Shown one piece after another: positions 1 through 5,697 of a stretch of 7,739 bases of DNA. The notes under the pieces were generated by a model. It was not told the origin of the DNA, searched no databases, and worked only from the letters and a program-made list of their open reading frames with translations. This DNA comes from DATNNN01 sp035601815 (GTDB lineage: Bacteria; Pseudomonadota; Alphaproteobacteria; Rhizobiales; Xanthobacteraceae). The translations under genes were made by a program, and so were the position numbers. The stretch lies in the NCBI GenBank assembly GCA_035601815.1, contig DATNNN010000166.1, positions 1 to 7,739 on the forward strand, given 5' to 3'. Each line of letters begins with the position of its first letter. The stretch's first letter is position 1.

Positions 1-53
1 GCCGTGGCATGAAGCCCTACGCCGGCGCCTCGCCTCCGCCCGCAACCCCCGCC

Positions 54-59
54 TATAAT
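54..59 (+). promoter_or_regulatory. Candidate -10 element upstream of the hydroxylase gene
   Basis: The hexamer here is TATAAT, a perfect match to the sigma-70 -10 consensus and conspicuous in such G+C-rich DNA. Nothing resembling TTGACA lies 16-18 bases upstream; that stretch is C-rich. If it is used, transcription would begin near position 66 and give a leader of about 60 bases carrying the stem-loop at 73-92. Without a -35 element it would need an activator, or it may be a chance match. Confidence 0.35.
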
Positions 60-72
60 CGATTGCGGCCCG

Positions 73-92
73 CGCGGAGCTGAGGCTCCGCG
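73..92 (+). other. Perfect inverted repeat / stem-loop in the leader
   Basis: CGCGGAGC (73-80) and GCTCCGCG (85-92) are exact reverse complements separated by the 4-base loop TGAG, giving an 8-bp, G+C-rich stem. It lies between the candidate -10 hexamer and the ribosome binding site of the hydroxylase gene, so it would form near the 5' end of the mRNA. No T-run follows on either strand, so it is not a standard intrinsic terminator. It could be an mRNA-stabilising hairpin, a protein operator, or chance structure in G+C-rich DNA. Confidence 0.5.
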
Positions 93-113
93 GCGGCGTC
101 CAATCTCGGGAAT

Positions 114-123
114 GGAAGGAAAG
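114..123 (+). promoter_or_regulatory. Ribosome binding site supporting a GTG start
   Basis: The purine run GGAAGGAAAG contains AAGGA (116-120), ending 7 bases before the GTG at 128. This spacing supports the GTG as the start of the hydroxylase gene. The nearby ATG at 112 is in another frame. Confidence 0.65.
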
Positions 124-127
124 CGAC

Positions 128-859
128 GTGAAGGTCGACTACCACATCTTCAAAACCATGGCGAACGCCTACCTCGGCCTCTGGGTCGACCCGCCGCGCC
201 GCCCGACCTTCTTCGACGTCAAGGCGACCTGTCCCGAGCTCGATCTCGTTACCCAGGCCTATCCCATCATCCGCAAGGAGTTCGACCGGCTCGAAGCGGA
301 CATGAACGACATGCCGGAGTACCACGAAGTGGATTCCGGCGAGCGCGCGATCTCCGCCACGACCGCCAAGCGCTGGAACGTGTTCATGCTCGAGATTCTG
401 GGCCACAAGCCGGCGGCGAACCGCGCCCGCTGCCCGGAGACCGTGCGCGTGCTCGCCCAGGTGCCGAACCTCATCCAGGCGTTTTTCTCGATCCTGGAGC
501 CCGGCAAATCCGTTCCCGAGCATGAGGGACCGTATCTCGGCTACCTGCGCTATCACCTCGGCCTGCGCGTGCCGAAATCGAACCCGCCCAAGCTCGTGGT
601 CAACCGCCAGGACTACGTATGGAAAGAGGGCGAGGCGGTAATGTTCGACGATTCATGGCCGCACTCAGTGGTTAACAACGCAAAGGAGACAAGGGCGGTC
701 CTCATCATCGACATTCGCCGGCCCCTTCCCTTGATGCCGGATCTGTTCAACCGCTTCCTCACCGACGTGGTCGGCCGCCACACCTACGGCCGCGCCGTCG
801 CGCGCAAGGCCGAAGCGTTCGCCGCCGGCAACAAGCCTGCGCACAAGGCCGCCGCCTAG
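128..859 (+). CDS. Aspartyl/asparaginyl beta-hydroxylase-family dioxygenase
   Basis: This 243-residue protein belongs to the Fe(II)/2-oxoglutarate-dependent Asp/Asn beta-hydroxylase family (AspH/LpxO type). Visible support: an EHEGP motif with His132, then an RYHLGL stretch (Arg141, His143), and about 45 residues on FDDSWPHSV with His179, followed by Arg189 in a strand ending VLIIDIRRP. By family knowledge, His132 and His179 would bind iron, and Arg189 and the Arg141/His143 strand would contact 2-oxoglutarate. The start is GTG, with a good AAGGA site 7 bases upstream. No signal peptide or clear membrane segment is seen, so it is probably cytoplasmic. The C-terminal tail is Ala/Lys-rich. Relatives include LpxO, which hydroxylates the secondary acyl chain of lipid A, and enzymes acting on protein or small-molecule Asp/Asn; the substrate cannot be read from sequence. 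mazG begins 8 bases after its stop, so the two are probably co-transcribed. Confidence 0.85.
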   Translation: MKVDYHIFKTMANAYLGLWVDPPRRPTFFDVKATCPELDLVTQAYPIIRKEFDRLEADMNDMPEYHEVDSGERAISATTAKRWNVFMLEILGHKPAANRARCPETVRVLAQVPNLIQAFFSILEPGKSVPEHEGPYLGYLRYHLGLRVPKSNPPKLVVNRQDYVWKEGEAVMFDDSWPHSVVNNAKETRAVLIIDIRRPLPLMPDLFNRFLTDVVGRHTYGRAVARKAEAFAAGNKPAHKAAA

Positions 860-867
860 CGGCTGCC

Positions 868-1659
868 ATGGGCGACCCGCCGAAGCCCGGGCGCGACATC
901 GGCGCCCTCCTCGCGCTCATGGCGGCGTTGCGCACTGCCAAGACCGGATGCCCGTGGGATCTCGAGCAGAGCTTCGCGACCATTGCGCCCTACACCATCG
1001 AGGAAGCCTACGAGGTCGCCGACGCCATCGAGCGCGGCGATCTCAAAGGCCTTCAGGACGAGCTCGGCGACCTTCTGCTCCAGGTCGTCTTTCACGCCCG
1101 CATGGCCGAGGAGGCGGGCAAATTCGATTTCGCCGACGTGGTGCAGGCGATCACGGAAAAGCTCGTGCGCCGGCACCCGCACGTGTTCGGCGACGCGCGC
1201 GATCTGAATCCTGACGAGGTCAAGGTGCTTTGGTCGAAGATCAAAGCGGACGAGCGGCGCGGCAAGAACGAGCGGCGAACGCTGGACGGAGTTCCCCTCG
1301 CCCTTCCCGCGCTCGCCCGCGCGCTCAAGCTCCAGGACAAGGCGGCCAAGGTCGGCTTCGACTGGGAGAAAAAGTCGGACGTCGAGGCCAAGGTCGCCGA
1401 AGAGCTCGCCGAGCTTGCGGCAGCGGCCGATGCGGCCGCGGCGCACGAAGAGATCGGCGATCTTCTGTTCGCCCTCGTCAATCTTGCGCGCTGGCTCGAT
1501 GTGGACCCCGAGGGCGCGCTCCGCGGCGCCAACGCCAAGTTCGAGCGCCGTTTCCACGCGATCGAGGACGCTCTGAAGATCCGCGGCAAGACGCCGGCGC
1601 AGTCAACCTTGGCCGAGATGGATACACTCTGGAACGAGGCAAAGAAGAAAGAGCGCTAG
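868..1659 (+). CDS. mazG: Nucleoside triphosphate pyrophosphohydrolase MazG
   Basis: MazG hydrolyses NTPs and dNTPs to the monophosphate and pyrophosphate; in Escherichia coli it also lowers ppGpp during starvation. The 263 residues equal the length I recall for the E. coli protein. The N-terminal MazG domain carries GCPWD (27-31), TIAPYTIEEAYE (38-49) and DELGDLL (64-70). The linker has RRHPHVFGD (101-109). The C-terminal, catalytic domain carries VAEELAEL (176-183), EEIGDLLFALVNLARWL (194-210) and ANAKFERRF (221-229). The acidic residues Glu178/Glu179/Glu182 and Glu195/Asp198 match the metal-binding ExxE...ExxD pattern. The ATG at 868 has little Shine-Dalgarno sequence but lies 8 bases after the hydroxylase stop, consistent with translational coupling. 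A start at the next Met (919) would remove the first helix that aligns with E. coli. Its stop overlaps the hflX stop on the other strand. Confidence 0.95.
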   Translation: MGDPPKPGRDIGALLALMAALRTAKTGCPWDLEQSFATIAPYTIEEAYEVADAIERGDLKGLQDELGDLLLQVVFHARMAEEAGKFDFADVVQAITEKLVRRHPHVFGDARDLNPDEVKVLWSKIKADERRGKNERRTLDGVPLALPALARALKLQDKAAKVGFDWEKKSDVEAKVAEELAELAAAADAAAAHEEIGDLLFALVNLARWLDVDPEGALRGANAKFERRFHAIEDALKIRGKTPAQSTLAEMDTLWNEAKKKER

Positions 1660-3029
1660 GCCACCTCGCGTACCGCGCCGGGAAACTTCCGCCGCACCAG
1701 GTCCGCCTTGCCCGGCTCGACGCGCACCGTCACCTCCAGCCGCCCGTCCTCGGCCAGCTCCCGTGACAGTACCTCGCATGTGCGGTGCAGCCAGCCAAGT
1801 CCGGCGCCGTCGGCGGGATCGAGGCTGAGCAGCAGCGTCGGCCGGCCGGCCACCACGCGCCCCTCCACCGCCTCGAGCAATGGGACGGTCCCCTCGCCCT
1901 TCAGCGCCGAGATCAGGATCGGCCGCGCCTCCGCCGGCTGTCGCGCCGCGACGTTGGCAAGCCGCGTGCGCGCGTCGACGTCGAGCCGGTCGATCTTGTT
2001 CCACACTTCCAGCACGCGCGCCGAATCGTTCGGATCGATGCCGAGCTCGCGCAGCACGCTGGCCACGTCCTCCGCCTGCGCCTCGGCGTCGGAATGCGAC
2101 ATGTCGCGCAAATGTAGAATGACGTCGGCTTCGATCACCTCTTCCAGCGTGGCGCGGAAAGCCGCGATCAGGAGCGTCGGCAGCTCGGAGATGAAGCCCA
2201 CCGTGTCAGAGAAGATCGCGCGCGAGCCGTGCGGCAGGTCGACGGCGCGCAGCGTCGGATCGAGCGTGGCGAACATAAGATCTTCTGCCCGCACCGAGGC
2301 GCTGGTAAGCCGGTTGAACAGCGTCGACTTGCCGGCGTTGGTGTAGCCCACGAGCGCCACGATCGGATACGGCACGCGCCGGCGGTTGTCGCGATGCAGC
2401 CCGCGGGTGCGCCGCACCTTGACCAGCTCCCGCTTGATCGAGCCGATGCGGCCCTCGATCATGCGCCGGTCGGTCTCGATCTGTGTCTCGCCTGGCCCGC
2501 CGAGAAAGCCGAAGCCGCCGCGCTGGCGCTCCAGGTGCGTCCACGACCGCACCAGCCGGCTCTTCTGGTATTCAAGATGCGCGAGCTCCACCTGCAGCGC
2601 GCCCTCGCGCGTGCGTGCCCTCGCGCCGAAGATTTCCAGGATCAAACCGGTACGGTCGACGACCTTGGCGCTCCACGCCCGCTCCAGGTTACGCTGCTGC
2701 ACCGGCGACAGCGGCGCATCGACGAATACGAGGCCGACGTCCTCCACACGAACGAGTCCGGCGATCTCCTCGACCTTGCCCTTGCCGAGGTAGGTCGCGG
2801 GCTGGATCGCCGCGAGCCCCACGACGCCGGTGCTCGCGATCGTGAGCCCGATCGCGCGCGCAAGACCGACCGCCTCCTCCAGTCGCGCATCGATGGACCG
2901 CGTAGGCCGGCCGAGGCTGGCTGGCGCCTTGCGCGAGAGATACGGAACAACGACCGCGGCCCGCGCCGGCGAGCCCGCCGGAGCGAAACCTCCTGCCCTC
3001 GTCTTCGCTGGCGCGCGCCGGGGTTCCAA
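1656..3029 (-). CDS. hflX: Ribosome-associated GTPase HflX
   Basis: HflX is a GTPase that binds the 50S subunit and splits stalled 70S ribosomes under heat or antibiotic stress. The 457-residue product has the N-terminal HflX domain (about 45-150, with ATYLGKGKVEEI at 78-89 and the DAPLSPVQQRNLE motif at 104-116), a helical linker with the family signature GGPGETQIETDRR (177-189), and a G domain. GTPase motifs: G1 GYTNAGKST (228-236), switch I FATLDPT (253-259), G3 DTVGF (275-279), G4 NKID (344-347), G5 SALKG (374-378). A C-terminal domain of about 75 residues follows. The start is TTG at 3029-3027, immediately after the hfq stop, with AAGG five bases upstream inside the hfq tail; the sequence MEPR then resembles relatives I recall. 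The first 25 or so residues are poorly conserved, so a later start is possible. It is translationally coupled to hfq. Confidence 0.95.
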   Translation of the reverse strand: MEPRRAPAKTRAGGFAPAGSPARAAVVVPYLSRKAPASLGRPTRSIDARLEEAVGLARAIGLTIASTGVVGLAAIQPATYLGKGKVEEIAGLVRVEDVGLVFVDAPLSPVQQRNLERAWSAKVVDRTGLILEIFGARARTREGALQVELAHLEYQKSRLVRSWTHLERQRGGFGFLGGPGETQIETDRRMIEGRIGSIKRELVKVRRTRGLHRDNRRRVPYPIVALVGYTNAGKSTLFNRLTSASVRAEDLMFATLDPTLRAVDLPHGSRAIFSDTVGFISELPTLLIAAFRATLEEVIEADVILHLRDMSHSDAEAQAEDVASVLRELGIDPNDSARVLEVWNKIDRLDVDARTRLANVAARQPAEARPILISALKGEGTVPLLEAVEGRVVAGRPTLLLSLDPADGAGLGWLHRTCEVLSRELAEDGRLEVTVRVEPGKADLVRRKFPGAVREVA

Positions 3030-3287
3030 CTAGACCTTGTCCGCGACCGCTTCGTCAGCCGGCTCGAACAACTGGATGGGCGCCCCCGGCATGACCGTGG
3101 AGATCGCGTGCTTGTAGACGAGCTGGCTGTGGCCGTCCCGCCGCAGGAGCACGCAAAAGTTGTCGAACCAGGTGACGACGCCCTGCAGCTTGACGCCGTT
3201 CACCAAGAAGATGGTGAGCGGGGTCTTGTTCTTGCGGACGTAGTTGAGGAAGGTGTCTTGCAGGTTTTGCTGACGATCCGCCGCCAT
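3030..3287 (-). CDS. hfq: RNA chaperone Hfq
   Basis: Hfq is a hexameric Sm-like protein that pairs small RNAs with mRNAs and modulates translation and decay; in rhizobia it affects nitrogen fixation genes (NrfA). The 85-residue protein is nearly all Sm fold: NLQDTFLN (8-15), Sm1 with FLVNGVKLQG (27-36), FDNFCVLLRRDGHSQLV (41-57) and the Sm2 signature YKHAIST (58-64). Proximal-face residues corresponding to E. coli Gln8, Asp9, Phe42, Lys56 and His57 are Gln10, Asp11, Phe44, Lys59 and His60. The rim patch is Arg18-Lys19-Asn20-Lys21 rather than RRER. The distal-face Tyr25 of E. coli is Phe27. The acidic C-terminal tail of about 15 residues is far shorter than that of E. coli, as in other alphaproteobacteria. 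The ATG has AAGGA eight bases upstream (3296-3300). hflX follows with no gap. Confidence 0.98.
   Translation of the reverse strand: MAADRQQNLQDTFLNYVRKNKTPLTIFLVNGVKLQGVVTWFDNFCVLLRRDGHSQLVYKHAISTVMPGAPIQLFEPADEAVADKV
3034..3040 (-). promoter_or_regulatory. Ribosome binding site for hflX, inside the hfq 3' end
   Basis: On the minus strand ACAAGGT lies in the last codons of hfq, with AAGG ending five bases before the TTG at 3029. This spacing favours the unusual TTG directly after the hfq stop as the hflX start and implies re-initiation by ribosomes finishing hfq. Confidence 0.5.
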
Positions 3288-3295
3288 TGATGTTG

Positions 3296-3303
3296 TCCTT
3301 CTT
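3296..3303 (-). promoter_or_regulatory. Ribosome binding site for hfq
   Basis: On the minus strand AAGAAGGA ends eight bases upstream of the hfq ATG (3287-3285). It is the strongest Shine-Dalgarno sequence of the minus-strand genes here, consistent with high Hfq production. Confidence 0.7.
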
Positions 3304-3342
3304 AGCTGGGGGCGAGCGATTGACGCGCGTTATGCCCGCGCG

Positions 3343-3377
3343 GGGTCCGGTCGGCAGATGCCTCCCAGCCCGGACCC
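3343..3377 (-). other. Inverted repeat in the hfq upstream region
   Basis: GGGTCCGG (3343-3350) and CCGGACCC (3370-3377) are perfect 8-base reverse complements separated by 19 bases; the spacer holds a smaller GGCA-GA-TGCC repeat (3353-3362). The right half directly abuts the candidate -10 hexamer at 3378-3383, so the repeat would straddle the transcription start, as an operator might. In a transcript reading through from the upstream transaminase gene it would instead form a stem-loop. No U-run follows, so it does not look like an intrinsic terminator. Confidence 0.5.
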
Positions 3378-3406
3378 ATTAGAAGCCGGTTGCTGAAACC
3401 GCGCAA
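3378..3406 (-). promoter_or_regulatory. Candidate sigma-70-type promoter for hfq-hflX
   Basis: On the minus strand TTGCGC (3406-3401) and TCTAAT (3383-3378) are separated by exactly 17 bases. The -10 matches TATAAT at five of six positions; the -35 matches TTGACA at three of six, or CTTGCG against the alphaproteobacterial CTTGAC at four of six. The predicted start near 3371 would give an hfq leader of about 84 bases. The rest of the 163-base gap (3288-3450) shows only the hfq ribosome binding site and the inverted repeat. Confidence 0.45.
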
Positions 3407-3450
3407 GCCAATCTTGTGTGCTGGCAGTGCCGCAGCCTTGAGCGGCTTGG

Positions 3451-4311
3451 TCAGGCGACGATTTCCGCGAACTCGTGGAAGCGCGCCCGGAGCGCGCGGG
3501 CGGTGGGGCCGGGCTTGCCGTCGCCGACCGATTTGCCGTCGATCCTGACCACCGGCATCACGAGCTGGCTCGCCGCGGTGATGAAGGATTCCGCCGCGGA
3601 CAGCGCCTCGGCCACCGAGAACGGCCGCTCCTCGATGGCGAGTCCTTCCTGCGCGGCAACTTCGAGCACCACGGTGCGCGTGACGCCGCGCAGAATGCCG
3701 AGATGCGCCGGCCGTGTGACGAGCTTGTGCCCGCGCGTCACGATCCAGGCATTGGAGGCGGAGCCCTCGGTGACGAATCCGTCCGCGTCCACGAACCACG
3801 CCTCGCGCGCGCCCCGCTCCTTTGCCTTCTGGCGCGCGAGCACGTTGGGCGTGAGGCCGATGCTCTTGATGTCCACCCGCGGCCAGCGGTTCTCCGGCAC
3901 CGTGATCACTGCTATGCCGGCGTCGGCTACGGCCTCGGCCTTGGTTCGGTCAATGGAGCGAGCGGTGACGACCAGGCCTGGCCGCGTGCCGGGCGGCGGA
4001 AATGCGTGATCGCGCCGCGCCACCCCGCGGGTAATCTGCAGATAGGCGATGCCGTTGCGCACCCGGTTCTTGCGTACTGTTTCGCGCACCACTACGGCGA
4101 GCGCGGAAAGCGGCATGGGCAGCGCGATCTTCAGCTCGTCCAGCGAGCGTACGAGCCGCTCCATGTGCCGCCGCTCGTCGACGAGGCGCCCGCCCCGCAC
4201 CTCGCACACCTCGTAGACGCCGTCGGCGAATTGATAGCCGCGATCCTCGATGTGCACCGCCGCCGCGCGATGCGGCAGATAGCGGCCGTTGACGAACGCG
4301 ACGCGGGACAT
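3451..4311 (-). CDS. dat: D-amino-acid transaminase (D-alanine aminotransferase type), class IV PLP enzyme
   Basis: This 286-residue fold-type IV, PLP-dependent aminotransferase would interconvert D-amino acids and 2-oxo acids, typically D-alanine + 2-oxoglutarate to pyruvate + D-glutamate, linking D-Ala and D-Glu supply for peptidoglycan. The catalytic lysine is Lys149 in DIKSIGLTPNVLA (147-159); Glu182 in TEGSASN (181-187) would contact the pyridine nitrogen, and Arg52 and the LRGVTR segment (207-212) the cofactor region. The D-specific signature is present: RGVARRDHAFPP (95-106) places Arg100 and His102 where Bacillus DAT has Arg98 and His100, which bind the substrate carboxylate. This favours D-amino-acid transaminase over the branched-chain (IlvE) or aminodeoxychorismate lyase branches, though substrate range is not proven. 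It starts at ATG 8 bases after the ntrX stop with only a weak purine-rich site, so it is probably coupled to ntrX. Its product is a soluble cytoplasmic enzyme. Confidence 0.88.
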   Translation of the reverse strand: MSRVAFVNGRYLPHRAAAVHIEDRGYQFADGVYEVCEVRGGRLVDERRHMERLVRSLDELKIALPMPLSALAVVVRETVRKNRVRNGIAYLQITRGVARRDHAFPPPGTRPGLVVTARSIDRTKAEAVADAGIAVITVPENRWPRVDIKSIGLTPNVLARQKAKERGAREAWFVDADGFVTEGSASNAWIVTRGHKLVTRPAHLGILRGVTRTVVLEVAAQEGLAIEERPFSVAEALSAAESFITAASQLVMPVVRIDGKSVGDGKPGPTARALRARFHEFAEIVA

Positions 4312-4319
4312 GAACCGCT

Positions 4320-5696
4320 CTAGCGCTCGTCGACGCCGAGCGCCTTGAGTTTGCGGTGCAGCGCCGAGCGCTCCATGCCGACGAATTCGGCCGTGCGCGA
4401 GATGTTGCCGCCAAAGCGGTTAATCTGCGCGATCAGATACTCCCGCTCAAACGCCTCGCGCGCGTCGCGCAGCGGCAGGCTGAGCAACTGCTCGCCGCCG
4501 GCCTCGGACGGCATGGTAGGCACGAGCGCCCCCACGTCGGGCGGCAGCATGGCGGCGGTCACCTCCGCTTGCGGGTCGCCGCCGGCAAGAATGAGCAGGC
4601 GCTCCACGTTGTTGCGCAGCTGCCGGATGTTACCCGGCCAACTGTGGGATTGCAGCACCGCCAGCGCGTCGGCGCCGATCTGCCGCCGCGGCAGCCCGGT
4701 CGAGGCGGAAATCTGGTCGAGGAAGTAGTCCACGAGATCGGGAATGTCCTCGCGGCGCTCGGCGAGCGGCGGCACGCGGATCGGAACTACGCTCAGCCGG
4801 TGATAGAGGTCCTCGCGGAAACGGCCTTCGGCGATTTCCGCTTCCAGGTTGCGGCTCGTCGAAGTGATGACGCGCACGTCCACCGAGACCCGCGTGTTGC
4901 CGCCGGCGCGCTCGAAGGTCTGCTCGGTCAGCACGCGCAGGATGCGGTTCTGCGTCTCGCGCGGCATGTCGGCGATCTCGTCGATGAACAAGGTGCCGCC
5001 GTGCGCCTCCTCAAGCGCGCCGATCTTGCGCGATGCGCCGTTGCCCGCGCTCTCGACGCCGAACAGTTCCGGCTCCATGCGCTCCGGCGTGATCGCCGCG
5101 GCGTTGATCACCACAAACGGCCCGGTCGCGCGCCCCGAGGCGGTGTGGATCATGCGCGCGGCAAGCTCCTTGCCGACGCCCGACGGGCCCACGATAAGGA
5201 TGCGGCTGTTGGTGGGCGCCACCCGTTCGATGGTGAGGCGAAGCTGATTGATCGCGGTGGAGCCGCCGACCAGGCGCTGGGCGTGCGGCACGAGGTGCTT
5301 CAGCGCCTGCACCTCCCGCTTGAGCCGCAGCGTCTCCAGCGCCCGCGTCGCGCAAACCACCAGGCGATCGGCGTTGAACGGCTTCTCGATGAAGTCGTAG
5401 GCCCCGCGCTTGATCGCCGCCACCGCGGTTTCGATGTTGCCATGGCCCGAGATCATCACTATCGGCAGGTCCGGGTGCTGGCCCTTGACCACGTCCAAAA
5501 GCGCCAGACCGTCGAGACGGCTCCCCTCGAGCCAGATGTCGAGCAGCACGAGATGCGGCCGCCGCGCCTCGATCGCCGTCAGCGCCTCGTCGGCGTCCTT
5601 GGCACTGCGCACCGAGAAGCCCTCGTCCTCCAGGATGCCTGAAACCAGCTCCCGGATGTCGGCTTCGTCGTCGACGATGAGAATGTCCGTCGTCAT
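4320..5696 (-). CDS. ntrX: Response regulator NtrX (NtrC-like, GAFTGA-less)
   Basis: NtrX is the response regulator partner of NtrY. The 458 residues contain a receiver domain (1-120: acidic Asp9/Asp10, phospho-acceptor Asp53, Ser83, Lys105), an AAA+ central domain (about 141-370: Walker A GPSGVGKE 170-177, Walker B GTLFIDE 234-240, FREDLYHRL 293-301, sensor II WPGNIRQLRN 353-362) and a C-terminal Fis-type helix-turn-helix (about 422-456). The GAFTGA loop that true sigma-54 activators use is missing: after ELFGVE (210-215) the sequence is SAGNGASRKIGALEEA. NtrX therefore probably does not act by the classical sigma-54 route, as reported for other alphaproteobacterial NtrX. The start is ATG, one base after the ntrY TGA. 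A TTG at 5711 would add five residues, but AAGAAGGGG touches it directly, leaving no spacer, and the domain starts right after the ATG. Confidence 0.95.
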   Translation of the reverse strand: MTTDILIVDDEADIRELVSGILEDEGFSVRSAKDADEALTAIEARRPHLVLLDIWLEGSRLDGLALLDVVKGQHPDLPIVMISGHGNIETAVAAIKRGAYDFIEKPFNADRLVVCATRALETLRLKREVQALKHLVPHAQRLVGGSTAINQLRLTIERVAPTNSRILIVGPSGVGKELAARMIHTASGRATGPFVVINAAAITPERMEPELFGVESAGNGASRKIGALEEAHGGTLFIDEIADMPRETQNRILRVLTEQTFERAGGNTRVSVDVRVITSTSRNLEAEIAEGRFREDLYHRLSVVPIRVPPLAERREDIPDLVDYFLDQISASTGLPRRQIGADALAVLQSHSWPGNIRQLRNNVERLLILAGGDPQAEVTAAMLPPDVGALVPTMPSEAGGEQLLSLPLRDAREAFEREYLIAQINRFGGNISRTAEFVGMERSALHRKLKALGVDER

Positions 5697-5697
5697 G

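Noticed and set aside
1..12. Frame GCC GTG GCA TGA at the left edge as the end of an upstream gene.
   Set aside because: Three codons and a stop cannot be distinguished from chance; nothing else supports a gene ending there.
856..1557. Minus-strand open frame (233 codons) opposite mazG.
   Set aside because: mazG on the + strand has full-length family motifs; the antisense product has no recognisable fold.
2229..3290. Long + strand open frame (353 codons) antisense to hflX and hfq.
   Set aside because: It spans two well-supported genes on the other strand, has no domain signature and is dominated by Arg, Ala and Asp, as expected of a shadow frame.
3391..3415. TGGCTTGCG on the minus strand as a sigma-54 -24/-12 promoter for hfq.
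   Set aside because: The GG and a downstream GC do not fall at the required 10-base spacing, so the -24/-12 pattern is not met.
3429..3446. Possible terminator hairpin (GCCGC / GCGGC, 8-base loop) just after the transaminase stop.
   Set aside because: The stem has only 5 bp and is not followed by a T-run on the minus strand, so it does not support an intrinsic terminator.
3302..3799. Minus-strand open frame covering the hfq upstream gap and the 3' part of the transaminase gene in another frame.
   Set aside because: It is out of frame with the transaminase, Arg-rich and without motifs; the gap is better explained by a promoter and leader.
4356..5642. Long open frame (428 codons) on the + strand, antisense to ntrX.
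   Set aside because: It mirrors ntrX in G+C-rich DNA, where complementary frames stay open by codon bias; the translation is Arg/His/Ala-rich with no recognisable domain.
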